From the NCBI RefSeq assembly GCF_013282805.1, contig NZ_CP054038.1:1054001-1118000 (forward strand): a stretch of DNA of 64,000 nucleotides. The letters run 5' to 3'. Both the position numbers and the translations under genes were made by a program. The stretch comes from Microbacterium hominis (GTDB lineage Bacteria; Actinomycetota; Actinomycetes; Actinomycetales; Microbacteriaceae). The notes below the pieces were generated by a model. It was not told where the DNA came from. It did not search any database and saw only the letters and a list, made by a program, of their open reading frames with translations. This document shows positions 25,112 to 33,628 of the stretch, piece after piece. Position 1 is the first letter of the stretch. The number at the start of each line of letters is the position of its first letter.

Positions 25112-26271
25112 GTGGTGAAGCCGAAGAATCTTGTCATCGTCCGTGCTGTCCGCGACCAGGGCCTGACGCACGCGGAAGCCGCCGCCCGATACGGAGTCAC
25201 CCGGCAATGGGTGCACGTCCTCGTCCGCCGCTACGACGCGGACGGCCCCGACGGTGTCACACCCCGGTCGCGGGCGCCGAAGACCCGCCCCGGCGCGACA
25301 CCCGACGCGGTGGTCACCCGCGTCATCGAGCTGCGACACGAGCTGGTCAGATCGGGCGCGGACGCGGGACCGGCGACGATCGCATGGCACCTCGAACAAG
25401 AGGGCCACCACGGGCCGTCAACCGCGACGATCCGCCGCATCCTGCACACCGCGGGCCTCATCACCCCCGCACCCGAGAAACGCCCCCGCTCCTCATACAT
25501 CCGGTTCGAAGCAGATCTGCCCAACGAGTGCTGGCAGGCCGACATCACCCACTGGCACCTGTCCACCGGTATCCGGGTCGAGATCCTCGACTTCCTCGAC
25601 GACCATGCCCGCTACCTCCTCACCATCCACGCCGCAGCCGCGTTCACCGGCCCGATGGTCGTCACCGCGATGACCGACCTGATCAGCCGATACGGCCCGC
25701 CCGCGTCAACACTGACCGATAACGGACTGGTATTCACCACCCGCCTCGCCCGCCACAAAGGCGCCCGCGGCGGGTTCGAGAAACTGATCGCCGCGCACCA
25801 CATCACCCAGAAGAACGGCCGCCCCGGACACCCGCAGACCCAGGGGAAGATCGAACGCTTCCACCAGACCCTGAAACGCTGGCTCGCCGCCCGCCCGCTA
25901 CCCGACACCATCGAGCATCTGCAGACCCTGCTGGACGAGTTCCGCACCTGGTACAACACCGCCCGCCCACACCGCTCTCTCAACCGCCGCACCCCGGAGC
26001 AGGCCTACAGGCCCTCCCGAAAGCAACCCCGAACGGCAAGCCCACCTCCGAGTGGCGGACCCGCACCGACAAAGTCGACCAGCACGGAAAGCTCACCGTC
26101 CGATACGCCGGCACACTCCGCCACCTCGGCGTCGGGAAAGCCCACGCCGGCACACCCGTGCTCATGCTCATCAAAGACCGCGAAGTCTCCGTCAGCGACA
26201 TGAACACCGGCGAGATCATCGCCGAACACACCATCGACCCGACCCGGAACTACCAGCCCCGAAAGCAATGA
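25112..26271 (+). pseudogene. IS481-family transposase, interrupted by a one-base frameshift
   Basis: A DDE transposase. It starts at GTG 25112 (VKPKNLVIVRAVRDQGLT), has an N-terminal HTH (HAEAAARYGVTRQWVHVL), and the rve core with catalytic WQADITHW, LTDNGLVF and GHPQTQGKIERFHQTL. In the first frame the code after EQAYR (about 26010) becomes Pro/Ser-rich nonsense ending at 26203. The true C-terminus, TDKVDQHGKLTVRYAG to NYQPRKQ, lies in the minus-one frame ending at 26271. One base, probably a C at about 26007, is missing. The catalytic core is intact, so activity might survive, or the base loss may be a sequencing error. No obvious slippery site for programmed frameshifting is present. Confidence 0.8.
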
Positions 26272-26343
26272 GAACGCCCGTCAACGATGACCCGACTCAC
26301 CAGCACGCCGTCACCGTCAACACCACGAACCCAACAAAAAAGC

Positions 26344-26383
26344 CCTGAGTCGCAACATCGTGTAAACGATGTCGCGACTCAGG
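26344..26383 (-). terminator. Rho-independent terminator in the IS right end
   Basis: Two inverted binding-site copies form an 18-bp stem with one mismatch (26344-26361 with 26366-26383, loop GTAA). Read on the minus strand it is followed by TTTTTT (26341-26336). It stands just downstream of tRNA-Ser, so the IS end probably now terminates the tRNA transcript. Confidence 0.7.
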
Positions 26384-26386
26384 ACA

Positions 26387-26403
26387 TCTGGCGGAGGATA
26401 GGG
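26387..26403. repeat. Right 17-bp target site duplication, within tRNA-Ser
   Basis: TCTGGCGGAGGATAGGG, identical to 24943-24959. It includes the encoded CCA, the discriminator base and the 3' acceptor strand of tRNA-Ser, so the duplication rebuilt a complete tRNA. Confidence 0.85.
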
Positions 26404-26476
26404 GATTCGAACCCCTGAGGGCTTGCACCCAACACGCTTTCCAAGCGTGCGCCATAGGCCACTAGGCGAATCCTCC
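26389..26476 (-). tRNA. tRNA-Ser (anticodon GGA)
   Basis: Starts GGAGGATTCGCC at 26476 and ends with encoded CCA at 26389. The 7-bp acceptor is GGAGGAT/ATCCTCC, the anticodon arm CACGC-TTGGAAA-GCGTG gives anticodon GGA (reading UCU/UCC), a long variable arm is present as in serine tRNAs, and the T arm is AGGGG-TTCGAAT-CCCCT. An IS481 element lies immediately 3' of it. Confidence 0.95.
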
Positions 26477-26705
26477 AGGGCCACATGGGCCGCGGGACAG
26501 TCTACCTGAGCCGAGCCGTGTCCCCGAACCGAGCACGCTCGCGCAACAATTCGCGGAAATCGGGAATGAACCCCGGGAGCCCGGCGGTTGTCATTCCGCG
26601 TCACATCGAGGCGTCGGGTTCACCATTCGGCTTAGCCTCGACCGGGTCGCCTCATCACGGTGATCACGCTCCGCCCGGCCCCGCGCCGAGACCCCAGAAA
26701 GAACC

Positions 26706-28199
26706 ATGAGCTCCACCGCACTCCCGCAGCGTGCCGGCACCAAGAAGCCGCGCCGCTGGTACACCTCGTTCGGCTTCCAGATCACCGCGGCTCTCGTCGT
26801 CGGGGTCCTTCTCGGCCTCTTCGCCCGCAGCCTTGGGGCCAACGAAGACGGCACCCCCAACGGCCTCGCCGCGACGCTCGACACGATCGGCAGCTCCTAC
26901 GTCACCCTGCTGAAGGTCGCGGTCGTCCCGCTCATCTTCACCGCGATCGTCGCGAGCATCGCGCAGCTGAGCCGGGTCACCAACGCCGCGCGCCTCGCGG
27001 GCCAGACGCTGCTCTGGTTCGGCATCACCGCCCTCATCGCGGTGACGATCGGCATCGTGCTCGGCGTCGTGATCCAGCCTGGCGCGCGCGTGGATCAGGC
27101 CGCCCTCACCCCGGGCGACCCGTACACGGTCGGCACGTGGTGGAACTTCCTCATCGGCCTCGTGCCGCAGAACTTCCTCGGCCTGACGGTGTCGACCTCG
27201 ATCAACCCGGAGACCGGGGCCGCGGCATCCACCGTCGGCTTCAACGTGCTGCAGGTCATCGTCATCGCGGTGGCGGTGGGCATCGCGACCCTCAAGCTCG
27301 GCCGTCGCGCCGAGCCGTTCGTGAGCTTCACCGAATCGTCCCTGAAGGTGATCCAGCGCGTGCTGTGGTGGATCATCCGCATCGCGCCCATCGGCACGCT
27401 CGGCCTCATCGGCGCCGCCGTCGTCAAGTACGGCTGGGAGAAGCTCACCACCCTCGCGTGGTTTGCGATCGCCGTCTACATCGGCCTCGCGCTCGTGCTG
27501 TTCGTCGTGTACCCGATCCTCGTGCGCGCGCACGGCCTGTCGATCCGCCAGTACTTCACGGGCGTGTGGCCGGCGGTGCAGCTCGCGTTCGTGAGCCGTT
27601 CGTCGATCGGCACGCTGCCCCTCACCGAGCGCGTCACCGAGCGCAACCTCGGCGTGCCGCGCGAGTACGCGTCGTTCGCCGTGCCGCTGGGCGCCACCAC
27701 CAAGATGGACGGCTGCGCCGCCATCTACCCGGCGATCGCCGCGATCTTCGTCGCCCAGTTCTTCGGCATCGACCTCGACATCTGGCAGTACCTGCTCATC
27801 GCGCTCGTCTCGGTCGTCGGCTCCGCCGCCACCGCGGGAACCACCGGTGCGACCGTCATGCTCACGCTCACGCTGTCGACCCTGGGCCTGCCGCTCGCGG
27901 GCGTCGGCCTGCTCCTGGCGATCGACCCGATCCTCGACATGGGCCGCACCGCGGTCAACGTCGCAGGTCAGGCGCTCGTGCCGACGATCGTCGCCAAGCG
28001 CGAGGGCATCCTCGACGAGACGCTGTACAACGCCGAGCGCGGCGACGTGCCCTTCGCCGATGACAGCGACGACAGCGATGACAGCGACGACAGCGACGCG
28101 GTCGTCGACGCTGCTCCCGCCGACGAGGCTGCTCCCGCCGACGAGGCCGCGGTGGCGGAGGACGCGCCGGCGCTGGCATCCACCGGCTCGCGCGACTGA
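26706..28199 (+). CDS. Dicarboxylate/amino-acid:cation symporter (DAACS/SLC1 family), divergent ion site
   Basis: A 497-residue carrier. Family landmarks: helix 2-3 IGSSYVTLLKVAVVPLIFTAIV, HP1 SRSSIGTLPLT, helix 7 PLGATTKMDGCAAIYPA, HP2 GSAATAGTTGATVMLTL and helix 8 DPILDMGRTAVNVAG. Against GltPh from memory, Asn310 of the NMDG motif is Lys (KMDG) and Asp405 is Gln (NVAGQ), both sodium ligands, so coupling may be to protons or otherwise unusual. The last 60 residues are a low-complexity acidic tail of DDS and AADEA repeats with no membrane segment. It is a single gene, preceded by tRNA-Ser reading away and followed by a large inverted repeat. Confidence 0.87.
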   Translation: MSSTALPQRAGTKKPRRWYTSFGFQITAALVVGVLLGLFARSLGANEDGTPNGLAATLDTIGSSYVTLLKVAVVPLIFTAIVASIAQLSRVTNAARLAGQTLLWFGITALIAVTIGIVLGVVIQPGARVDQAALTPGDPYTVGTWWNFLIGLVPQNFLGLTVSTSINPETGAAASTVGFNVLQVIVIAVAVGIATLKLGRRAEPFVSFTESSLKVIQRVLWWIIRIAPIGTLGLIGAAVVKYGWEKLTTLAWFAIAVYIGLALVLFVVYPILVRAHGLSIRQYFTGVWPAVQLAFVSRSSIGTLPLTERVTERNLGVPREYASFAVPLGATTKMDGCAAIYPAIAAIFVAQFFGIDLDIWQYLLIALVSVVGSAATAGTTGATVMLTLTLSTLGLPLAGVGLLLAIDPILDMGRTAVNVAGQALVPTIVAKREGILDETLYNAERGDVPFADDSDDSDDSDDSDAVVDAAPADEAAPADEAAVAEDAPALASTGSRD

Positions 28200-28223
28200 T
28201 CTCGCAGGGCCATCCCTCCCGCT

Positions 28224-28288
28224 GAGAGTGCATCTGGGGGACGAGCGGCGGATCCACCGTCGCGAACTCGTCCCCTGGATGCACTCTC
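28224..28288. repeat. Large inverted repeat between convergent genes
   Basis: Arms 28224-28245 and 28267-28288 match at 20 of 22 positions (GAGAGTGCATC then GGGGACGAG) around a 21-nt loop. It lies between the stops of the carrier gene and the transglutaminase gene, so it may terminate both ways, but its size and regular ends also suggest a dispersed palindromic repeat. Confidence 0.65.
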
Positions 28289-28348
28289 GCGGTTCCGGCC
28301 GGCGCGCCGGCCGGCGGGGTGCCGTGCGCGCCGCGGCCGGCGCCGCGC

Positions 28349-30745
28349 TCAGGGGCGCGACACGTGCACCGGGTGCTCGCCGGCGTGGGCGGTGGCGGCG
28401 TACACGCTGCCCGGCCGGATGATCAGCGACCGCGGCACGGTGAGCGCGAGCAGCCGGCGTGCGCGGCTCTCGCCGGCCATCACGGCCGCGGCGACCTGCT
28501 CGGCGGCCTTCGCGACCGCGTCGCCCTGCCAGAACTGCGACCCCCACGGGGCGTAGCTCGCGCGCTCGACCGACTCGACCAGCAGGGAGACGGCCTCGGC
28601 GGGGGCGCCGTACTCTCCGACGAGTCGTGATCCGAAGGCGCGCGGGCTGTCGCTGGCGGGCACGGGGATCCCGAGGTCGACGGCGGCGTCCTGCACCAGG
28701 GTCCACGCGGCCATCACATCGCCCTGCCGCGTCTGCTCGAGCTGACGGCGGCGGCGCAGTTCTCGCAGCAATGCGGGCAGCGACAGCACCAGCAGCACGG
28801 CGAGGGCGGCGCCGATCGCCGGCCACGCGGTGGTCGTCTCGTCGGTGCCCGAGCCCAGCCCCTGGGCCTGCTGCTCCTCGAGCTGCTCGGGGGAGAGCGT
28901 GGCGGTGGAGGTCGGCCCGGTGGTCGGCCCGGCGGTCGGGGAGTTGGGGTCCTGCTGTCCTCCCGGCCCCGTCTGGGCGGAGCTGAAGGCCGTGGGGGTG
29001 CCGAGGCTGTTGGTCGGCTCGAAGCCGATCCAGCCGATGCCGTCGAAGTACACCTCGGGCCACGCGTGCGAGCGCGACGTCGACACGGAGTAGACGGTCT
29101 GCGCATCGACGGTGGTCGCCGTGGCGACACCCGGCAGGTACCCGACGACGATGCGGCTGGGCATCTCGAGGGTGCGCGCCATCAGGGCGAAGGCCGCCGC
29201 GAAGTGGATGCAGTACCCCTCCCGCACGTCGAGGAACTGGGCGATCGCCTCGGCGCCGCTGCCGTCGAAGCCATCGTCGACGGGCGCTTCGAGCGAGTAC
29301 TCGAACTGGTTCGACCGGAACCAGCGCTGCAGGGCGATCGCCCGGTCGTAGTCGGTCGTGGCCTCGGCCGTCACCGTGGCGGCGAGCTCGGCGATCACCG
29401 GAGGCAGGTCGCCCGGCAGCTGGGTGCTGTCGTTGAGCGGGTCCGACAGCGCGGCATCGCTCTGGCGGATCTGCTCCAGCGACGGTCGCGGCACCTGGGT
29501 CATGACCTCGTACGTCTGCCCTTGCGTGCCGCCCCCCTGTGAGAGCACCGTGCGGTTGTAGGGCGCGGCCGCCCACTGTCCGTCCAGTCCCTCCACGCCG
29601 ACCGCCGGGTAGGTGACCGGCAGGTACTCGGAGACGAGGTTCGTGATCTGCACCGACGTCGTGTAGTCGACGAAGGGGATGTCGTCGTCGACGCCGACGC
29701 GGGCGATGTCGGCGAGGCCGTCCAGCTGCACCGTGCGCGGCTCGTCGGGGCGCCAGATCTCGCCGTCGAAGGCCGACAGTGTCGCCGCGCGCAGGTACTG
29801 GGGCACCGGGGCGCTGGATCGCACGAGCATGATCTCCACCTCGCGCGGACGCCGCAGGTCGCTGCCGAGCTGCAGCGTGGCATCCAGGCCGATGCCGGTG
29901 CCGAACTCGCTGGACCCCGCGCGGATCACCGGCTGCGGCAGCGCGGGCGTGAGCGCGAGGGCGACGACGACGCCGACGGCGCCGATGCCGAGCGCGGTGG
30001 CGGCCACGCCCGACGGGCGCGGAGCGGGCTCGTCGCGCTCGACCTCCGTCTCGGCGTCCGTCTCGCGGGAGGCCGTCTCGGCGCGCACGAGGAAGAGGAT
30101 GGATGCCGCCAGCAGCACGAACGCGGGCACGTCGGGCTCCAGCGGCACCGCGATCGCCGGGATCAGCGACACGGCCACCAGGGCGACGGCGGCGAGCATC
30201 GGCATGCGCGCGGTGATCACGACGTGGTCGATGATGATCGTCAGGATGCCGACGGCCCCCACGATCATCAGCCCGAGATCGGCTCCCGCCTCCAGCGGCG
30301 CGACGCCGGTGACGATGTCGTTCATCGCGCTCTCGATCATCCCCGGCACCGCGCGCACGGTGTCGGGAGTCGGGAGGATGCCGAGCAGCGCGGTCTCGCG
30401 CAGGAAGACGATCGTGACGAAGACGACCCAGACCGCGGTCTCCAGCAGCGACACCGCCACGGCGGGAAGGCGGAAGGAGCGCGCGATGTAGCCGGTCACG
30501 AGGATCGCCGCCACCAGCACGACCGCGCCCAGCAGCCACACCCCCGGCTCGATGACACGCACGAGGGGAAGAAGCGTGGAGGCCATCGCCGCGAACACGC
30601 CGATCGCGAGCATCAGCTGACCGCTCCGGCGTGCCCCGCGTGCCGGACGGCCGGAGCGGGCGCCGGCGCCGCGCGCGAGGCGGCCGGGCCCGGGCGCGGC
30701 GTCGCCGGCGCGCACGCGGATCGTGCCGGTGTCAGCGGACGACAT
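28349..30745 (-). CDS. TgpA-like membrane protein with transglutaminase domain
   Basis: A 798-residue membrane-bound protein. An Arg-rich cytosolic leader precedes six or more helices (about 45-265), then an extracytoplasmic transglutaminase-like domain, one late helix near 655 and a cytosolic DUF4129-like tail. The catalytic Cys is C512 (REGYCIHFAAAF) and His is H560 (SRSHAWPEVYFDG); the third acidic position is Glu in GWIGFEPT rather than the common Asp. The gene is last of a MoxR-DUF58-TgpA operon and overlaps DUF58 by 14 nt. The module is widespread in actinomycetes; its role, perhaps in envelope protein processing, is unproved. Confidence 0.9.
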   Translation of the reverse strand: MSSADTGTIRVRAGDAAPGPGRLARGAGARSGRPARGARRSGQLMLAIGVFAAMASTLLPLVRVIEPGVWLLGAVVLVAAILVTGYIARSFRLPAVAVSLLETAVWVVFVTIVFLRETALLGILPTPDTVRAVPGMIESAMNDIVTGVAPLEAGADLGLMIVGAVGILTIIIDHVVITARMPMLAAVALVAVSLIPAIAVPLEPDVPAFVLLAASILFLVRAETASRETDAETEVERDEPAPRPSGVAATALGIGAVGVVVALALTPALPQPVIRAGSSEFGTGIGLDATLQLGSDLRRPREVEIMLVRSSAPVPQYLRAATLSAFDGEIWRPDEPRTVQLDGLADIARVGVDDDIPFVDYTTSVQITNLVSEYLPVTYPAVGVEGLDGQWAAAPYNRTVLSQGGGTQGQTYEVMTQVPRPSLEQIRQSDAALSDPLNDSTQLPGDLPPVIAELAATVTAEATTDYDRAIALQRWFRSNQFEYSLEAPVDDGFDGSGAEAIAQFLDVREGYCIHFAAAFALMARTLEMPSRIVVGYLPGVATATTVDAQTVYSVSTSRSHAWPEVYFDGIGWIGFEPTNSLGTPTAFSSAQTGPGGQQDPNSPTAGPTTGPTSTATLSPEQLEEQQAQGLGSGTDETTTAWPAIGAALAVLLVLSLPALLRELRRRRQLEQTRQGDVMAAWTLVQDAAVDLGIPVPASDSPRAFGSRLVGEYGAPAEAVSLLVESVERASYAPWGSQFWQGDAVAKAAEQVAAAVMAGESRARRLLALTVPRSLIIRPGSVYAATAHAGEHPVHVSRP

Positions 30746-31979
30746 GGCTCACCCCCCGATCCACCGTGTCGGCCCACACGATCGCGAGGTCGGCATCCGG
30801 ATCCAGCCTCCCCGCGCGCCATCCGTGCGCCGCGGCGCGCTCGAGCGCATCGCTGGTGGGGGAGACCGCCAGCAGCAGCGGAAAGGTCGTGTGATGGGCG
30901 AGCGGAGCGAGCAGATCGGCGTCGGCGGCGTCGAAGCGGCCGAGGATCACGACGACGGGACCGGTGATGGTGCCCGCGAACACGTGCGGCAGCCGCGCGA
31001 GCGTGTCGTCGCGGCGGGTCGTCACGGTCGCGCACGCGGTGACGAACGCCTCGACCTCGGCGATGTCGCTGCCCTCGATCGGATCGGCCATGAGGGTGCC
31101 GTCGCTGTCGGCCACCTCGACCGAGTAGCCGTCGCGCACGAGGCGGGCCACCACCGACACGCACGCCGCCACGCCGGCCTCGAAACCCGGGTCGACGCCC
31201 GGGGCGTGCAGCGCCTCGGGAGACCAGCGCAGGGCGCCCCGGTCGAGCACGACCGTCGCCTCGGGAGTCGACTCCTGCTCCTCCTGGCGCACCATCAGCT
31301 CGTCGCGGTGCGCGGTCGCCCGCCAGTGGATGCGCCGCATCGAGTCTCCGGGCACGTAGGCGCGCGGGGTGAGGTTGTCGCTGCCCTGGCCGAGTTGCTC
31401 GTTGGTCACGTGCAGCATGCCGCCGGTCTCCCCGGCGAGGTCGGACACCGGCGACAGCTCGACCACCGCGGGGGCGACGGTCACCCGCGTGCGCTGCGGG
31501 AAGACGGTCGTGCGCTTGACCAGTCCGAACGGATCGATCGTCGAGACCGAGAGCGGACCGACCGAGTGGATGCCGCGGCGCTGCCCCGTCACGGTGTATT
31601 CGAGTTCGACCGTGCGATCGGCACCCCGGAACCCGGAGCCGAGCGCCGGGAAGACGCCGCGGGCGACCCCGTCCAGCCCGTGCGGGAGCGCGTCGCGCCA
31701 CGTGCCCGAGGCGGTCGGCAGCGCGCTGCGCGCGCCGACCTGCACGATCACGCGGGATTCGCGGCCGACGCTGACGGTGTCGGGGGAGAGCGATCGCTCG
31801 ACGCTCTCGGTGCGCTGGGCGAAGTAGAGGGTCGCGAAGCTCGTGGCGACCACGGCCAGCAGCAGGATGCCGAAGTAGACCAGCTCGACCAGGCCGAGCT
31901 CGCCGGCGCCGATGAAGCAGCCGACGGCCAGCACGAGCGCACCGGTGCCCCGGGGGGTGAACGGCCACAGGCGTCGCAT
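30732..31979 (-). CDS. DUF58-domain protein
   Basis: A 415-residue protein starting at ATG 31979, 13 nt after the MoxR stop, with GGAG 7 nt upstream. Two membrane helices at residues 12-55 are followed by an extracellular-like beta domain and the DUF58 core: LTPRAYVPGDSMRRIHWRATAHRDELMVRQEEQES is the family signature. The remaining part resembles a von Willebrand A-like fold (EATVVLDRGA) with partial metal-site residues. DUF58 proteins pair with MoxR ATPases, which are thought to remodel or insert cofactors into VWA-type partners. Upstream in-frame ATGs exist but lie inside the moxR gene. Confidence 0.9.
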   Translation of the reverse strand: MRRLWPFTPRGTGALVLAVGCFIGAGELGLVELVYFGILLLAVVATSFATLYFAQRTESVERSLSPDTVSVGRESRVIVQVGARSALPTASGTWRDALPHGLDGVARGVFPALGSGFRGADRTVELEYTVTGQRRGIHSVGPLSVSTIDPFGLVKRTTVFPQRTRVTVAPAVVELSPVSDLAGETGGMLHVTNEQLGQGSDNLTPRAYVPGDSMRRIHWRATAHRDELMVRQEEQESTPEATVVLDRGALRWSPEALHAPGVDPGFEAGVAACVSVVARLVRDGYSVEVADSDGTLMADPIEGSDIAEVEAFVTACATVTTRRDDTLARLPHVFAGTITGPVVVILGRFDAADADLLAPLAHHTTFPLLLAVSPTSDALERAAAHGWRAGRLDPDADLAIVWADTVDRGVSHVVR

Positions 31980-31992
31980 ATCGGGCTCCGGC

Positions 31993-33021
31993 TCAGGGAC
32001 GCGAGGCGATCGGCACCCGCACGCCGCCGGCGATCCGCTGCAGGATGCCGGCGACCGCATCCGCACCGCTGCGCGCGCGTGCGCCGCCTGCGGTGCGCGT
32101 CGGGATCAGCCGGTGCGCGAACACCGGGGACAGCAGCGCGGTGATGTCGTCCGGGATCACGTACCCGCGTCCGTCGAGAGCCGCCCACACCTTCGCCGCC
32201 CGGATGAGCTGGAGCGTCGCCCGCGGGCTCGCCCCCAAACGCAGGTCGGCATGCGTGCGGGTCGCGTGCGCGAGAGCGACCGCGTACTCCTCGATCGCCG
32301 GGGCGACGTGCACGGCGCGCGCCCACGCGATCAGCGCCGTCACCTGCGCGCCGGAGACGACGGGGGTGATCTGGTCGAGCGGGTTGGAGGTCTCGCGCTG
32401 GCGCAGCATGAGCGCCTCGGCCGCGGCATCCGGGTATCCCATCGACAGTCGCATCATGAAACGGTCGCGCTGGGCCTCGGGGAGGGCGTACGTGCCCTCC
32501 ATCTCGAGCGGGTTCTGCGTCGCGACCACGAGGAACGGCGCCGGCAGCTCATGGGTGCGTCCGTCGACGGTGACCTGCTGCTCCTCCATCGCCTCCAGCA
32601 GCGCCGACTGGGTCTTGGGGGAGGAGCGGTTGATCTCGTCGGCGATGACGATGTTGGCGAAGATCGCGCCGCGCTTGAACTCGAACTCCCGCTCGACCGG
32701 GTTGAACACCGAGACGCCGGTGACATCGCCCGGGAGCAGGTCGGGGGTGAATTGGATGCGACGCACCGTGGCATCCACGGAGGCCGCGAGCGCTCGCGCG
32801 AGCATCGTCTTCCCGACGCCAGGGACGTCTTCGATCAGCAGATGCCCCTCGGCGAGGAGGCACACCAGCGCCGAGCGGACCGCGCCCGGCTTGCCATCGA
32901 TCACGCGGGAGACCGAGGCCAGGATCCCGTCGGTGAGCCGGGTGAAATCCTCCCCGCTCAGCGGCGCGGCATCGGTGTCGGGCGCGCCCGGCACGGCATC
33001 GGTCATCGCGGTGTCCGTCAT
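31993..33021 (-). CDS. MoxR-family AAA ATPase
   Basis: A 342-residue MoxR ATPase (AAA_3). Walker A is EDVPGVGKTMLARALA, Walker B IVIADEINRSSPKTQSALLEAM, sensor 1 VVATQNPLEMEGTYALPEAQRDRFM; the C-terminal lid domain includes GASPRATLQLIRAAKVWAALDGRGYVIPDDI. AGGAGG lies 4 nt before ATG 33021. First gene of the three-gene operon with DUF58 and TgpA. In M. tuberculosis the moxR2 locus has the same neighbours. Minus-strand TAGTGT near 33098 could be its -10. Confidence 0.93.
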   Translation of the reverse strand: MTDTAMTDAVPGAPDTDAAPLSGEDFTRLTDGILASVSRVIDGKPGAVRSALVCLLAEGHLLIEDVPGVGKTMLARALAASVDATVRRIQFTPDLLPGDVTGVSVFNPVEREFEFKRGAIFANIVIADEINRSSPKTQSALLEAMEEQQVTVDGRTHELPAPFLVVATQNPLEMEGTYALPEAQRDRFMMRLSMGYPDAAAEALMLRQRETSNPLDQITPVVSGAQVTALIAWARAVHVAPAIEEYAVALAHATRTHADLRLGASPRATLQLIRAAKVWAALDGRGYVIPDDITALLSPVFAHRLIPTRTAGGARARSGADAVAGILQRIAGGVRVPIASRP

Positions 33022-33169
33022 GCGACCTCCTCAGGCTGCCGTCGGGGGCGGGGAGCCTTCGTCCAGCGGTGCGGGCGCCGTCGCCCACGCGTTCGACACT
33101 ACCAACGGCGCGGCGGACGCGGGCCTGGGATTCCGCCGGGATTCCGCGGGAGTGCGGCATCATGGGCCC

Positions 33170-33628
33170 ATGAGCGAGCAGACGAAGAGGTCGCGCGCGT
33201 TGATCATCGGCATTCTGGTCGCCATCGTGGCCGTCGTCGTGGTCGCGATCGTCGCGGTCTTCGCCGGGGGCGACCCGGCGCAGCGCGACCCCGCGACGCC
33301 GGAGGGCGTCGTGCAGAGATACGCCCAGGCGGTGATCGACGGCGACATCGACGGCGCGCGATCGTATCTCGTCGAGGACGCCGCCGATCCGTGCGACCGT
33401 GTCGAGCCGATCGACGGGGCGGTGCGGGTGACGCTCATCGACACGGTGGAGCGGGACGACTCGGCGCGCGTGTCGGTGCGCATCACGAGCGGCTTCGGCT
33501 CCGGCCCGCTGGGCACGAGCGAGTTCGAGTCCGACGGCGTGTTCGACCTCGACCGCTCGGGAGACGGCTGGCTGATCGCCACCACCCCGTGGGAGCTCAC
33601 CGTCTGCGCGGGGACCGGGCCGTTCTGA
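33170..33628 (+). CDS. Single-pass membrane-anchored protein, SnoaL/DUF4878-like outer domain
   Basis: A 152-residue protein with a short basic N-terminus (MSEQTKRSR), one hydrophobic anchor (ALIIGILVAIVAVVVVAIVAVF, residues 11-32) and a small extracytoplasmic domain. The domain begins TPEGVVQRYAQAVIDGDIDGARSYL, the usual start of a DUF4878 or NTF2-like fold, and ends in a Cys pair pattern (ADPCDRVEP and LTVCAGTGPF) that could form a disulfide. The start is ATG 33170; an overlapping ATG at 33162 is out of frame. Its TGATG junction couples it to the next membrane protein gene. Confidence 0.72.
   Translation: MSEQTKRSRALIIGILVAIVAVVVVAIVAVFAGGDPAQRDPATPEGVVQRYAQAVIDGDIDGARSYLVEDAADPCDRVEPIDGAVRVTLIDTVERDDSARVSVRITSGFGSGPLGTSEFESDGVFDLDRSGDGWLIATTPWELTVCAGTGPF

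Larger units (their letters stand above)
24960..26386. mobile_element. IS481-family insertion sequence, 1427 bp
   Basis: The ends start TGTCTGGTTTCAGGACATCG on the left and, reading inward from the right, TGTCCTGAGTCGCGACATCG; about 18 of the first 25 bases agree, and both finish the repeat with ATCGTTkAC. Inside the left end the motif ATCGTTGAC recurs five times between about 24973 and 25090, and it recurs in inverted form near 26280 and 26360, presumably transposase binding sites. The single transposase gene reads rightwards and is frameshifted. Exact 17-bp direct repeats flank the element. Confidence 0.85.

Noticed and set aside
24943..26403. Direct repeats of a tRNA 3' end as attL/attR of an integrative element
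   Set aside because: The repeats abut the IS termini exactly and no integrase or cargo lies between them, so a transposition target duplication explains them fully.
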